A stretch of DNA of 64,000 nucleotides. Origin: Aureimonas sp. AU22. Lineage in GTDB: Bacteria > Pseudomonadota > Alphaproteobacteria > Rhizobiales > Rhizobiaceae. The notes beneath the pieces were generated by a model. That model was not told the origin of the DNA. It made no database searches and saw only the letters and a list, made by a program, of their open reading frames with translations. The translations under genes were made by a program, and so were the position numbers. This document shows, piece by piece, positions 17,414-26,418 of this stretch (positions within the stretch are counted from its first letter, which is position 1; each line of letters starts with the position of its first letter). The stretch is taken from positions 62,001 to 126,000 of the forward strand of contig NZ_BBWJ01000014.1 in assembly GCF_001463745.1 (NCBI RefSeq), in the 5' to 3' direction.

Positions 17414-18406
17414 ATGGTCGCGAGCGCCGAGCCGATGCCTGACGCAACACCCGAACGCGCGCAAACCGGTCGCGAGATGCTCCAACCTCCATCCGATCCC
17501 TCGCTTCTGCAGCTGCGATGCTTCCTGGCGATCGTGGAGACCGCAAGCTTCGCCGAGGCGGGGCGGCGACTGGGGCTTTCCGCCTCCGTCGTGTCCAAGA
17601 CGATGGCGCGGCTCGAAGCGGCCTACGGCGTCAAGCTCCTGCACCGATCCACCCATGCGGTTTCGCCGACCGATGAGGGACTGGCCCTGATCGAGCCGGC
17701 GCGGGCGGCGGCGCGTGCACTCGCCGAGGTCGCGCAGGTGCTCGATCATTCGGGAGAGCGCAGCGGCGGCACGGTGCGGCTGACGGCTCCCGTCGCCTTC
17801 ATGCGTCACTGCCTCGTCCCGTCGCTGCCGGCGCTGCGCCGGCAGCATCCCGACATCCGCTTCGATCTTCGGGCCAGCAACGAACTTCTGGACCTAGCTG
17901 AGCATGGCGTCGACCTGGCGATCCGCACCGGTCCGCTCGACGGCGTTCCGGGCCACGTCCAGGTCCTCTGGTTCGCCTGCCCCTGGGTGGTCTGCGCCGC
18001 ACCGCGCTATCTGCGAGACCGCGCGCTGCCGGAGACCCCCACGGACTTCGCAAGCCACGACCTCATCGGCTTTCGTGCCAGCGAGGACGGGCTGGTGAGA
18101 GCCTGGACCTTCCGCGACCCCGAGACCGCGATGCGCGTTCGAACCGTGCCCGATCCCATCGCCGTCTTCGACGACGGCGAGACGGGCTGGAGAGCCGCGC
18201 TCGACGGGCTCGGGATCGCGCGAGCACCTTTGTTCCTCGCTGCCGAGGCGCTGCGCGAGGGGCGCGTCGTGGAACTCCTGCGACCCCGGCGGGACGACGA
18301 CATGCCGGTCTCGATCCTGCGACGGGACACGCGGCTGACGCCGGCTCGGGTGGAAAGCGTCATCGCCTTCCTCCGGCGCCAGCCGCCTTCGCTTCGGATC
18401 GATTGA
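17414..18406 (+). CDS. LysR-family transcriptional regulator
   Basis: The frame gives up to 330 residues; the LysR homology begins only about residue 30 (LLQLRCFLAIVETASF), so the true start may be the ATG at 17435 or 17477. The helix-turn-helix reads AGRRLGLSASVVSKTMARLE and is followed by a substrate-binding-like effector domain. It starts 42 bp after the sensor kinase gene. Convergently, 14 bp away, lies a DUF1330 gene. Its regulated genes cannot be named from this window. Confidence 0.9.
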   Translation: MVASAEPMPDATPERAQTGREMLQPPSDPSLLQLRCFLAIVETASFAEAGRRLGLSASVVSKTMARLEAAYGVKLLHRSTHAVSPTDEGLALIEPARAAARALAEVAQVLDHSGERSGGTVRLTAPVAFMRHCLVPSLPALRRQHPDIRFDLRASNELLDLAEHGVDLAIRTGPLDGVPGHVQVLWFACPWVVCAAPRYLRDRALPETPTDFASHDLIGFRASEDGLVRAWTFRDPETAMRVRTVPDPIAVFDDGETGWRAALDGLGIARAPLFLAAEALREGRVVELLRPRRDDDMPVSILRRDTRLTPARVESVIAFLRRQPPSLRID

Positions 18407-18420
18407 CGGAGGGCGACGCC

Positions 18421-18810
18421 TCAAGCGGCGCGCGGCATCTCGGTCTGCGCGATCAGCCGCCAGTCCGCCACCGCGGACAGTCGGTGCGGAAGCGCTTCGT
18501 CGCGATAGCGCTGGCTCTCCACGATGGCGCGGAAGGCGGCAAGCGACGGGTAGCGCACGATCAGTACGGCATCCCACGCCTCGTCCTCCGGACCTGCCGC
18601 AAACCCGGCGACATCGCCCGTCCAGATCGGGCGCACCCCATCGATACCCATGCCCGTGAGGATCGCGCGGAATGCACCGACGTAGTCACAGAAGTAGACG
18701 TCCCGGCCGCCGGGCCGGAAGCGAAGCAGGTTGAGCATGTGGACGGGGGTGTCGGCGGGAATGCGCTCGGCGAGCGTGTCGAGCGACGTGGATGCAATGG
18801 AATGGTTCAT
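18421..18810 (-). CDS. DUF1330 domain protein
   Basis: A 129-residue protein of the dimeric alpha-beta barrel type. Features seen are VHMLNLLRFRPGG near the N-terminus, WDAVLIVRYPSLAAFRAIVES and YRDEALPHRLSAVADWRLI near the C-terminus, the pattern of DUF1330 proteins. Their biochemical role is mostly unknown. It stands alone on the minus strand, convergent with the LysR gene. Confidence 0.8.
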   Translation of the reverse strand: MNHSIASTSLDTLAERIPADTPVHMLNLLRFRPGGRDVYFCDYVGAFRAILTGMGIDGVRPIWTGDVAGFAAGPEDEAWDAVLIVRYPSLAAFRAIVESQRYRDEALPHRLSAVADWRLIAQTEMPRAA

Positions 18811-19023
18811 GGGTCGGTCTCCGTTGATGCGGGGGACCGTGCTCGACCGCGGCGCCGGACGGTAGGCGTCCGCGCGGCATCACAGACTTTCCAGATACGG
18901 CCGGGACGGTAAGCGAACCGGGTTCGCCGCGTGAGGGGGCGCACGCGCGCGAGGTCCGTCGCCGCAGCCTTCGTCGAACAAACGCCGCCGTGGTCCGGTA
19001 CGTCTTTCCTTCGCCCTCGATCC

Positions 19024-19914
19024 TCAGTCCGCGGCGCGCGGGGTGCGTCCCATGGTTCGCTTGTAGGCCTGCGTGAACGCGCTCTGCGAGGCGTAGCCGA
19101 CCTCTTCCGCCACGGTGGCGACGCTCGATCCCGAGGACAGCTTGCGCCGCGCGAGGACCATTCGCCAGAGTGCGAGGTAGTCCATCGGCGGGCGACCGAC
19201 GCGCTGCGTGAAACGTTGCGCGAAGGCGGAGCGGGACATGCCGACTTCGCGCGCCAGCATCGGCGCCGTCCAGCGACGGGCAACCTCGCCGTGCATCAGG
19301 CCGATCGCCCTGGCGAGGCGAGGATCGGACAGGGCGGCGATCCAGCCGATGTCATCCTTCGATCCCGCCGCGACGAAGGCGCGGACGGCCTCGACGACGA
19401 GGATCTCGGCCAGCCGCTCCGCGACCAGCGAACTGCCGATACCCGCATTCCCGATCTCCGCCCGAAGCGACAATAGGGTCCGCGCGATGCCCGCGGCCGC
19501 TGGCGACGTCGGGGCGATGCGGAGGAACCGAGGCAGGGCGTCGAGCACGAAAGGAGCGCAGCCACTCGCAAAGGCGCTGCCTCCGCCGATCATGACGGTG
19601 TCGCGGCCGTCGCCAAGGCGAACGGCATCATGTCCGGGCGCGGCATAGAGCTCCATGCCGTCGGTCGGCTCCACAGCGGGATCGCTCGCCACCGTGTAGC
19701 GCGTGTCGCTGAGGAGGAACACGTCGCCTTCGGCCATCGGTTCGGGTGCTGCGTCCGGAAGGACGAGCCAGCATCGTCCCGTCGTCATCGCGACGAACTT
19801 CAGCCGCGCGCGCCCGTCGAAGCGCAGCGCCCAGTCGCCCGAGGCCTCAAGGCTGGTGCCGCGGACACTTCGCGTTCCGAGAAGCGACACGACTTCGGAG
19901 AAGGGATCGAGCAT
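19024..19914 (-). CDS. AraC-family transcriptional regulator with cupin N-domain
   Basis: A 296-residue regulator started at the ATG at 19912-19914, giving the typical beginning MLDPFSEVVSLLG of the cupin_6 group; an in-frame start 11 codons upstream is less likely. The N-terminal cupin-like domain (about 1-170) includes GRCWLVLPDAAPEPMAEGDVF cut here to its recognisable core (WLVLPD and EGDVFLL). The C-terminal double helix-turn-helix (about 200-290) contains LAREVGMSRSAFAQRF and AEEVGYASQSAFTQAYKR. It is divergent from an SDR gene with 98 bp between them and probably regulates it. Confidence 0.9.
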   Translation of the reverse strand: MLDPFSEVVSLLGTRSVRGTSLEASGDWALRFDGRARLKFVAMTTGRCWLVLPDAAPEPMAEGDVFLLSDTRYTVASDPAVEPTDGMELYAAPGHDAVRLGDGRDTVMIGGGSAFASGCAPFVLDALPRFLRIAPTSPAAAGIARTLLSLRAEIGNAGIGSSLVAERLAEILVVEAVRAFVAAGSKDDIGWIAALSDPRLARAIGLMHGEVARRWTAPMLAREVGMSRSAFAQRFTQRVGRPPMDYLALWRMVLARRKLSSGSSVATVAEEVGYASQSAFTQAYKRTMGRTPRAAD

Positions 19915-20012
19915 GATTTCGGCGGATCGCGACAAGAATGCAGTCAATCGAACATAGAGCCGCTTGCGACGGCGGCCTAGTCTGCGCTTTTGGCAAAGCG
20001 AGGACGTCTCTC

Positions 20013-20750
20013 ATGTCGATCGAAAACAAGACCATCGCCCTCACCGGAGCTGGCCGCGGCATCGGCCGGGCCACGGCCCTGCACCTGGCCGCTCGGGGGG
20101 CACGTCTGGTGCTGGGCGCGCGCAGCGAGCCGGAGATCGCCGCGGTCGCGGCTGAGATCGAGGCGGCGGGTGGGCACGCGGTGTACCGGACGGTCGACGT
20201 CACCCGGCGGGGCGACCTCGCGGCTCTGGTCGATCTTGCCCGCCACCGGTTCGGTCGGCTGGACGTCATCGTCAACAATGCCGGGATCGGCCCCATCTCG
20301 CGCTTCGATGCGCTGCAGGTCGAAGACTGGGACGCCATGATCGACGTGAACCTGAAAGGCGCGCTCTACGGCATCGCGGCTGCCTTGCCGCTGTTTACCG
20401 CCCAGCGAAGCGGCCATGTCGTGAACGTCGTCTCCACGGCCGGGCTGAAGATCGTCCCGACCATGGGCGTCTACGCCGCCACCAAGAACGCCCTGCGAAC
20501 GGCGACCGAGGCGCTCCGGCAGGAGTCGGTGGCTGGCATGCGCGTGACGGAGGTCTCGCCCGGCTTCATCGACACGACCTTCGTCGACACCTTGATCAGC
20601 GATCCCGCGGTCCGCGAGGAGATCGGGCGCCGCAAGCGCGAACTCGCCATCTCGCCGGACGCCATCGCACGGGCCATCGCCTTCGCGATCGATCAGCCCG
20701 ACGATGTCGAGATCGGCAGCATCGTGGTGCGGCCGACGGCGCAGGATTGA
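20013..20750 (+). CDS. SDR-family oxidoreductase
   Basis: A 245-residue classical short-chain dehydrogenase. The cofactor loop TGAGRGIG, the NNAG motif (VNNAGIGPIS), Ser in VVSTAG and YAATK (YxxxK) are all intact. I start it at the ATG at 20013, preceded by AGGA. It is divergent from the AraC gene, a common layout for a regulator and its inducible oxidoreductase. The substrate is unknown. Confidence 0.92.
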   Translation: MSIENKTIALTGAGRGIGRATALHLAARGARLVLGARSEPEIAAVAAEIEAAGGHAVYRTVDVTRRGDLAALVDLARHRFGRLDVIVNNAGIGPISRFDALQVEDWDAMIDVNLKGALYGIAAALPLFTAQRSGHVVNVVSTAGLKIVPTMGVYAATKNALRTATEALRQESVAGMRVTEVSPGFIDTTFVDTLISDPAVREEIGRRKRELAISPDAIARAIAFAIDQPDDVEIGSIVVRPTAQD

Positions 20751-20948
20751 ACGACCACGGACGACCATCTCCGCCTTCGGCCGCCACGTGCGGATCGCAG
20801 CCATGTTCTCAAGCTGCATGGAGCGCGCAAGTGCCGACGGGAGGCAGCTGGCATGGGAGCCGGTCGCTGAAAGGCGAAATTCGAAGGACGGTCGACATCC
20901 CGCGAGGCGAAACCGTCCCGAAACAACAGGAGGCTACCTACTCCAGTC

Positions 20949-20966
20949 GAAGGCGCCTGCGCCTTC
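20949..20966. repeat. GC-rich perfect hairpin upstream of a small ORF
   Basis: GAAGGCG and CGCCTTC form a 7-bp stem with a CCTG loop; as DNA the symmetry is GAAGGCGC/GCGCCTTC. It ends 21 bp before the start of a 72-codon gene. It lacks a following T-tract, so it may affect translation or protein binding rather than termination. Confidence 0.5.
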
Positions 20967-20987
20967 TGGCTGACGGTCGAGGTTGCC

Positions 20988-21206
20988 ATGTTTTACCTTG
21001 ATGAAGACGACACGAGAGTGAGCGCGGCGCGCAAGCGCAGTTACATGATCGACGCGATCACCAGATGGCCGTGGTTGACCCCCGTCGACTGCCTGAACTG
21101 CGAGACGGACGAGCAGTTCGTCTCCGCGGTGCAACGCGGTTCCCGCGGTTCCGCCGTCGAGATAGCGGCGGAAGTCGCGCTGTGGATGCGCGGGAAGACG
21201 TTCTAG
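20988..21206 (+). CDS. Small hypothetical protein
   Basis: A 72-residue acidic-start protein (MFYLDEDDTRVSAARKRS) with a Trp-rich middle (DAITRWPWLTPVDC). The ATG has GAGG six bases upstream. No signal peptide, membrane segment or known domain is recognised. It has a two-Cys motif (DCLNCETDEQF). It stands alone between an SDR gene and a DMT transporter. The composition looks protein-like rather than random, but the assignment rests on the start site and length only. Confidence 0.5.
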   Translation: MFYLDEDDTRVSAARKRSYMIDAITRWPWLTPVDCLNCETDEQFVSAVQRGSRGSAVEIAAEVALWMRGKTF

Positions 21207-21386
21207 GCCTTCGCTTGCTGAGGCCCGGGACGTCGCGACATGCATCGTGTTACCCCAGCATCGCTGTCGAGGCCGCTTCCCGCGCGGTCCCGGCACGGGA
21301 CGGGTCGGACGATGGTAGGTCTCTGTCTTTGCGAGCTAGCCCCGAGGATCGCGGGGAAGGCGGGGATCGCGTCGAGGTCGGACCCT

Positions 21387-22328
21387 TCAGGCCGCCGCCA
21401 TCGCCCGCGAGCGCGACACGGCCCGTTCACGATGGATCACGTAAAGCCCGGACGCCACGATGATGGCGATGCCCGTCCATGTCATACCGGCCGGAAAGTC
21501 GCCGAAGAACAGGAAACCGAAGAGAACCGAGGTCACGATCTCCAGGTAGTTCAGCGGCGCCAGCGTGGAGGACGGCGCGAAGGACAGGGCGTATGTCATC
21601 GCGAGATGGCTGATCGTGGCGGCGACGCCGACCGCGAGACAAGCCAGCCAGATCGTGCCTCCGGGCACCGTGAAGGTGATCGACGCGACGCCTGCGAGCG
21701 TGCCGAGGCCCAGAAGCGGCAGGCACAGGAGGCTTGCGGCCACCGCCGTGTGGAACTGCATGGCGACCGGATGCTGGCGACGGCTCAGCTGCCGCGTCAC
21801 GAGCATGTAAAGGGCGAAGCAGAAGGCACTGCCGACCGGCAGCAGGGCCGTTGCGCCGAAATGGGTGAACGACGGCTGGATCACGACAACGGTGCCGCAG
21901 AAGGCGACGAGCGCTGCCGCGATACGGCGCGGGCCGACCTGCTCCTTCAGGAGGAAACGGCCCATCAGCAGCAGGATGAAGGGGGAAACGAAGGCGATGG
22001 CGAGGGCGTCGGCGATGGGCATGACGCGCACGGCCGCAACGAAGCAGAAGGTCGAGCCGATGCCGGCCACCGCGCGCAGCACCGTCAGCGCGACCGCCCG
22101 CCCATCGAGCCGGGACGGCAAGCGCATCGCCACGACGATCGGCGCCATTAGGGACGCCTGGACGAGGAACCGCCCGAGGGTCACCGTGCCGGTGGAGACG
22201 CTCTGCACCGCGAACTTCGACGCCACGTCGATCAATGGGGCCACGATGCAGAACATCAGCATGAGGGCGATGCCCGGAAGGACCCGATCGGTCGAGGCGG
22301 CTGCGGCAGGATGCGACATGGGGCTCAT
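21387..22328 (-). CDS. EamA-type DMT-superfamily transporter
   Basis: A 313-residue protein with about ten membrane helices in two EamA repeats (first about 20-150, second about 165-305). Typical family features are the VLRAVAGIGSTFCFVAAVR helix region of repeat one and APLNYLEIVTSVLFGFLFFGD in repeat two. Such proteins export metabolites or amino acids, or take part in drug export. It is monocistronic with no obvious functional partner, so the substrate is unknown. Confidence 0.9.
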   Translation of the reverse strand: MSPMSHPAAAASTDRVLPGIALMLMFCIVAPLIDVASKFAVQSVSTGTVTLGRFLVQASLMAPIVVAMRLPSRLDGRAVALTVLRAVAGIGSTFCFVAAVRVMPIADALAIAFVSPFILLLMGRFLLKEQVGPRRIAAALVAFCGTVVVIQPSFTHFGATALLPVGSAFCFALYMLVTRQLSRRQHPVAMQFHTAVAASLLCLPLLGLGTLAGVASITFTVPGGTIWLACLAVGVAATISHLAMTYALSFAPSSTLAPLNYLEIVTSVLFGFLFFGDFPAGMTWTGIAIIVASGLYVIHRERAVSRSRAMAAA

Positions 22329-22670
22329 CCGTCCCGGCTATCTCCCCGGCGCGCGCTCGTCCAGCCCGATTTCGGGGACGTCGATTTGGGCGTCGGGTCC
22401 TGTCCCCGCAGTTCGGGTTTCCAGTGCCAAGTCGCCCAGTTGGCCGGCAGCCAGCTAGTGATCGGGCGGGGCGAGAAGCCACGACGTCGGTGGATCATTG
22501 CAAGGGATTGTAATCGCGCGTCGAGGGAATGTGCGCCTGCCTCTATTCTCACGTTTTGCAAGGCCTTGCACTGCCATTGGCCCGAAGCTACAAATCTGGC
22601 GGGGCGCGTCCGCTAGCGGCGCGCGGGGTGGAAACGGGCCGATCCTTCGGTCGAGAGAAAGAACCAGGAC
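22329..22670. other. 342 bp intergenic region carrying iolG control signals
   Basis: No gene is supported here. The right half holds the probable iolG promoter and operators listed separately (22497-22594). The left half, which contains the start region of the DMT transporter, shows nothing else I can interpret. Confidence 0.6.
22497..22594 (+). promoter_or_regulatory. Predicted iolG promoter with LacI-like palindromes
   Basis: A perfect palindrome TGCAAGGCCTTGCA lies at 22557-22570, and an imperfect one (ATTGCAAG near 22497 with ATTGTAAT to 22514) lies 60 bp upstream. A sigma70-like promoter overlaps the first: -35 TTGCAC at 22566-22571, 17 bp spacer, -10 TACAAA at 22589-22594. The geometry suits repression by the LacI-type regulator encoded after iolG. 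Assignment to that regulator is inference. Confidence 0.55.
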
Positions 22671-23666
22671 ATGCGTGTTGCATTGCTCGGTGCGGGTCGC
22701 ATCGCGGAAGTTCATGCCCGGGGGATCAAGGGTGCGGGTGCCGAGCTGGCGGGCGTCTACGACCTGCGCCGCGAGGCGGCGGAAGCCGTTGCGGGACGCT
22801 TCGGCGGCGCCGTCTACGGCGATGTGGACGCTGCCCTGTCCGACCCCGGCATCGATGCCATCGCCATCGCGACGCCGACGGACACGCATGCCGACTATCT
22901 CGTGCGCGCGGTGGCGGCCAGGAAGCAGGTCTTCTGCGAGAAGCCGATCGACCTGTCGCTCGCCCGTGCTCTGGAGTGCATGGCTGAGATCGGCGACGCG
23001 GCGGACCGCGTGCAGATCGGCTTCAACCGTCGCTTCGACAAGACCTTCTCGCGCCTGCGCGAACGTCTGAGCGAAGGCGCGATCGGCAAGATCGAGAACC
23101 TCACCATCATCAGCCGCGATCCCGCGCCCGCGCCGATCGGATATCTCGCCAGTTCCGGCGGCATTCTGAAGGACATGGCGATCCACGACTTCGACATGGC
23201 CCGGTTCATCCTGGGCGAGGAGCCGGTCGAGGTCTTCGCGACGGGCTCGGTGCTGGTCGATCCGGAAATCGGCAGCGTTGGCGACCACGACAGCATCAGC
23301 GTCGTGATGCGCACGGCGTCGGGGGTCCAGTGCCAGATCCTCAACTCGCGACGTTGCGCCTATGGCTACGACCAGCGCATCGAGGCCTTCGGCGAGAAGG
23401 GCTCCCTGCGGGCCGAGAATCCGCTGGTGGATGAGCTGCGCGTCAACCTCGCGACCGGCACGGATACGCGCTCGCAGCTCTCGAACTTCTTCCTCGACCG
23501 CTACATGGACGCCTTCGCCGCGCAGTGGGTCAGCTTCTTCTCCACGCTGAAGGCCGGCAAGCCGCCGGCGGTCACCTTCCGCGACGGCCTTCGCGCGCTG
23601 GAGTTGGCCGAGGCCGGCAACCGTTCGATCGCCGAAAAGCGCGTGATCGAGGTTCCCGCGCGCTGA
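22671..23666 (+). CDS. iolG: Gfo/Idh/MocA oxidoreductase, inositol 2-dehydrogenase-like
   Basis: A 331-residue NAD(P)-dependent dehydrogenase. The N-terminal Rossmann fold starts with VALLGAGRIAEVHA; the conserved EKP motif (VFCEKPIDLSL) and the MAIHDFDMARF segment containing the catalytic His/Asp pair are present, as is QIGFNRRFD typical of myo-inositol 2-dehydrogenases. It would oxidise myo-inositol or a related polyol to the 2-keto form. Other iol genes are absent next to it, though an inosose-type TIM-barrel protein lies about 9.5 kb away. A LacI regulator follows closely. Confidence 0.82.
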   Translation: MRVALLGAGRIAEVHARGIKGAGAELAGVYDLRREAAEAVAGRFGGAVYGDVDAALSDPGIDAIAIATPTDTHADYLVRAVAARKQVFCEKPIDLSLARALECMAEIGDAADRVQIGFNRRFDKTFSRLRERLSEGAIGKIENLTIISRDPAPAPIGYLASSGGILKDMAIHDFDMARFILGEEPVEVFATGSVLVDPEIGSVGDHDSISVVMRTASGVQCQILNSRRCAYGYDQRIEAFGEKGSLRAENPLVDELRVNLATGTDTRSQLSNFFLDRYMDAFAAQWVSFFSTLKAGKPPAVTFRDGLRALELAEAGNRSIAEKRVIEVPAR

Positions 23667-23688
23667 GCGGGCGGTGAGCGAGGGCCGC

Positions 23689-24717
23689 ATGGGCGAGGGG
23701 GGGCGACGGCGCGTTACCTTGAGCGACGTCGCCCGGCTGGCGGACGTCTCGCCCTCGGCCGTATCGCGCGCCTTCACCGACGGAGCCTCCGTCTCCAAGG
23801 AAACGCGCGCCCGGATCGTCCGGGCGGCGGATCGGCTCGGCTATCGGCCCAACGCCCTCGCGCGCAGCCTGATGACCGGCCGCTCGGCACTGATCGGCCT
23901 CGTGTCCAACGCCCTTGTCAACCCGTTCATCATGAACGTCGTCGACGCCTTCACCTTGCAGCTCCAGCGGCGACGGCTTCGGCCGCTGGTGTTCAATCTT
24001 TCGGGCGACTTCTCGATCGACGACACCGTGACCCTCATCCGCCAGTATCAGCTGGACGGCGTGATCGTTGCTTCCTCCACGCTCGATCCGGATTTCGCGG
24101 AGGCGGTCGCGGCAGCGGGCGTGCCGGTGGTGATCGCCTTCGGCGCGCCGCGGCCGGGGTCGAGCATCAGCGCAGCTCATGTCGACAATGTCGAAGGCGG
24201 GCGGCTGGTGGCCGAAGCATTGGTGCGGCGTGGCTACCGGCGTGCCGGTTTCATCGGTGGCGGCGAGGACGTGTCGACGACGCAGGACCGGCTGGCGGGC
24301 TTCCGCGCCGCGCTGGCCGACGCTGGCCTCGTGGAGCCGGCGGTCGTCCATGCCGGGCGATACGCACAGGCCGCAGGCTTTGCCGCGGCAAGCAAGCTCG
24401 TCGCGCAGGCTCCGGACCTCGATGCCGTGTTCTGCGCCGACGATCTCCTGGCGATCGGAGCCTTCGACGCGCTTCGCGCCATGGGGCGTGCGGCACCGGA
24501 AACCGGTATCGTCGGCTTCAACGACATCCAGATGGCGAGTTGGCCGGCCTTCGACCTGTCCACCGTGCGTGCCCCGGTCGACCAGGTCGTCGCTGGCGCG
24601 CTCGACATGCTGTCCGAACGGATCGACGCGCCCGGCCGACCGCCGGAGCGGCGCATAGTCGGCTGCGAGTTCGTACCCCGCTCGACGCTGCGTAAGCTGC
24701 TCGAACAAGGACGCTGA
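23689..24717 (+). CDS. LacI-family transcriptional regulator
   Basis: A 342-residue regulator if started at the ATG at 23689 (GCGAGGG upstream); a GTG at 23674 in frame would add five residues. The N-terminal helix-turn-helix reads [21 protein letters not shown] with the hinge near residues 45-60 ([12 protein letters not shown]). The periplasmic-binding-protein-like domain follows, with the usual [16 protein letters not shown] and VGFNDIQMA motifs. It lies directly after iolG on the same strand and probably represses it in response to a polyol or sugar. Confidence 0.92.
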   Translation: MGEGGRRRVTLSDVARLADVSPSAVSRAFTDGASVSKETRARIVRAADRLGYRPNALARSLMTGRSALIGLVSNALVNPFIMNVVDAFTLQLQRRRLRPLVFNLSGDFSIDDTVTLIRQYQLDGVIVASSTLDPDFAEAVAAAGVPVVIAFGAPRPGSSISAAHVDNVEGGRLVAEALVRRGYRRAGFIGGGEDVSTTQDRLAGFRAALADAGLVEPAVVHAGRYAQAAGFAAASKLVAQAPDLDAVFCADDLLAIGAFDALRAMGRAAPETGIVGFNDIQMASWPAFDLSTVRAPVDQVVAGALDMLSERIDAPGRPPERRIVGCEFVPRSTLRKLLEQGR

Positions 24718-24811
24718 CCGGAGCCGGCGCCGATCCGCGGGAGGCTCAATCGCTGCCCCGCCGGGATGCGGCACGGAATCGCTGGTGGATTGCCGCGCGA
24801 AACGGCATTAG

Positions 24812-24839
24812 TCCTCCCCATGGTGGGAGGATCGACATG
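24812..24839 (+). promoter_or_regulatory. Hairpin covering the pntA Shine-Dalgarno sequence
   Basis: TCCTCCC at 24812-24818 can pair perfectly with GGGAGGA at 24825-24831 across a 6-nt loop. The right arm is the Shine-Dalgarno itself, six bases before the pntA ATG (24837). The left arm is in effect an anti-Shine-Dalgarno. This would shield the ribosome site unless opened, so translational control of pntAB is plausible. Seen directly; regulatory role inferred. Confidence 0.5.
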
Positions 24840-26405
24840 AAGTTTGGAGTGCCCAAGGAGCGATTCGCTGGCGAGCGGCGCGTCGCGCTGACGCCCGAAA
24901 GCGTCGGACGGTTGCAGAAGCTCGGCTACGAATGCCTGATCGAGACAGGCGCCGGCGACGCCGCGCGCTTTTCCGACGCGGCCTATGAGGCGGCCGGCGC
25001 GCGCGTGGTGCTCGATGCCAACGCGCTGTGGTCGCAAGCCGACATCGTCGCCAAGGTGCGGCCGCCGGAAGGGGAGGAGGTGGCCCTCGTCCGCTCCGGC
25101 CAGATCCTGATCTCGTTCCTGTATCCCGCCCAAAACGCCGATCTTCTCGAAGATCTGCGCACGAAGGGCGCGACCGTGCTCGCCATGGACATGGTGCCGC
25201 GCATCAGCCGCGCCCAGAAGATGGACGCCCTGTCCTCCATGGCCAACATCGCGGGCTATCGTGCGGTGATCGAGGCGGGCAACCAGTTCGGCCGCTTCTT
25301 CACCGGCCAGATCACGGCCGCCGGGAAGGTGCCGCCGGCGCGCGTGCTGGTGATCGGCGCGGGCGTCGCGGGCCTTGCAGCGATCGGCACGGCGCAGTCG
25401 CTGGGCGCCCAGGTGCGGGCCTTCGACGTGCGGCCCGAGGTCGCCGAGCAGATCCAGTCGATGGGCGCCGAGTTCCTGTTCCTCGACTTCGCGGAAGCCG
25501 CCGACGGCGCCGCGACGGGCGGCTATGCCGCGCCGTCGAGCCCGGAGTTCCGCGCCAAGCAACTCGAGCTCTTCCGCAAACAGGCGCCCGAAGTCGATAT
25601 CGTCGTCACCACCGCGCTGATCCCCGGCCGCGACGCGCCGAAGCTCTGGCTGGAGGACATGGTCGCGCTGATGAAGCCGGGCTCGGTCGTCGTCGATCTC
25701 GCCGCCGAGCGCGGCGGCAACTGCGACCTGACCGTGCCCGACGAGGTGGTCGAGACCGCCAACGGCGTTCGCATCGTCGGCTACACCGACTATCCCAGCC
25801 GCATGGCCACCCAGGCCTCGACCCTCTACGCCACCAACGTCCGTCACATGATGGACGACCTGACGCCGAAGAAGGACGGCGTGCCGGTCGTCGACATGGA
25901 GGACGACGTGATCCGCGGCGCGACCGTGACGCACGACGGCGCGATCACCTATCCGCCGCCGCCGCCCAAGATCCAGGCCATCGCCCGCCAGGCGCCCAGG
26001 AAGGCCGTCGAGGAGACGGCGGTCGAGAAGGCGGCTCGCGAGGCGCTCGCGACGAAGCAGAGCGGCCAGCGGCAGATCATGCTCCTGGCTGGCGGCGCCA
26101 TCCTTCTGATGCTGATCGGACTGACCGCCCCGCCGAGCTTCCTCCAGCATTTCGTGGTCTTCGCCCTATCCTGCTTCGTCGGCTACCACGTGATCTGGAA
26201 CGTCTCCCACGCACTGCACACGCCGCTGATGGCCGTCACCAACGCGGTGTCGTCGATCATCATTCTCGGTGCGCTCCTGCAGGTCGGCACGTCTGGCTGG
26301 CTCGTCTCGTTCCTCGCCGGCCTCGCCATCCTCATGGCGTCGGTCAACATCTTCGGCGGGTTCATGGTGACGCGCCGGATGCTCAAGATGTTCCAGAAGA
26401 GCTGA
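24837..26405 (+). CDS. pntA: Proton-translocating NAD(P)+ transhydrogenase subunit alpha
   Basis: A 522-residue PntA in the fused form: NAD(H)-binding domain I (about 1-380) plus the alpha part of the membrane domain II (about 405-515, four helices). Motifs include the AlaDH/PNT-type N-terminus [19 protein letters not shown], the [10 protein letters not shown]-type segment in [16 protein letters not shown], and the nucleotide loop [15 protein letters not shown]. Many alphaproteobacteria split this into pntAA and pntAB; here they are one gene, as in E. coli. It couples hydride transfer from NADH to NADP+ with proton entry, supplying NADPH. Confidence 0.97.
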   Translation: MKFGVPKERFAGERRVALTPESVGRLQKLGYECLIETGAGDAARFSDAAYEAAGARVVLDANALWSQADIVAKVRPPEGEEVALVRSGQILISFLYPAQNADLLEDLRTKGATVLAMDMVPRISRAQKMDALSSMANIAGYRAVIEAGNQFGRFFTGQITAAGKVPPARVLVIGAGVAGLAAIGTAQSLGAQVRAFDVRPEVAEQIQSMGAEFLFLDFAEAADGAATGGYAAPSSPEFRAKQLELFRKQAPEVDIVVTTALIPGRDAPKLWLEDMVALMKPGSVVVDLAAERGGNCDLTVPDEVVETANGVRIVGYTDYPSRMATQASTLYATNVRHMMDDLTPKKDGVPVVDMEDDVIRGATVTHDGAITYPPPPPKIQAIARQAPRKAVEETAVEKAAREALATKQSGQRQIMLLAGGAILLMLIGLTAPPSFLQHFVVFALSCFVGYHVIWNVSHALHTPLMAVTNAVSSIIILGALLQVGTSGWLVSFLAGLAILMASVNIFGGFMVTRRMLKMFQKS

Positions 26406-26418
26406 GGAGGACGATCCC

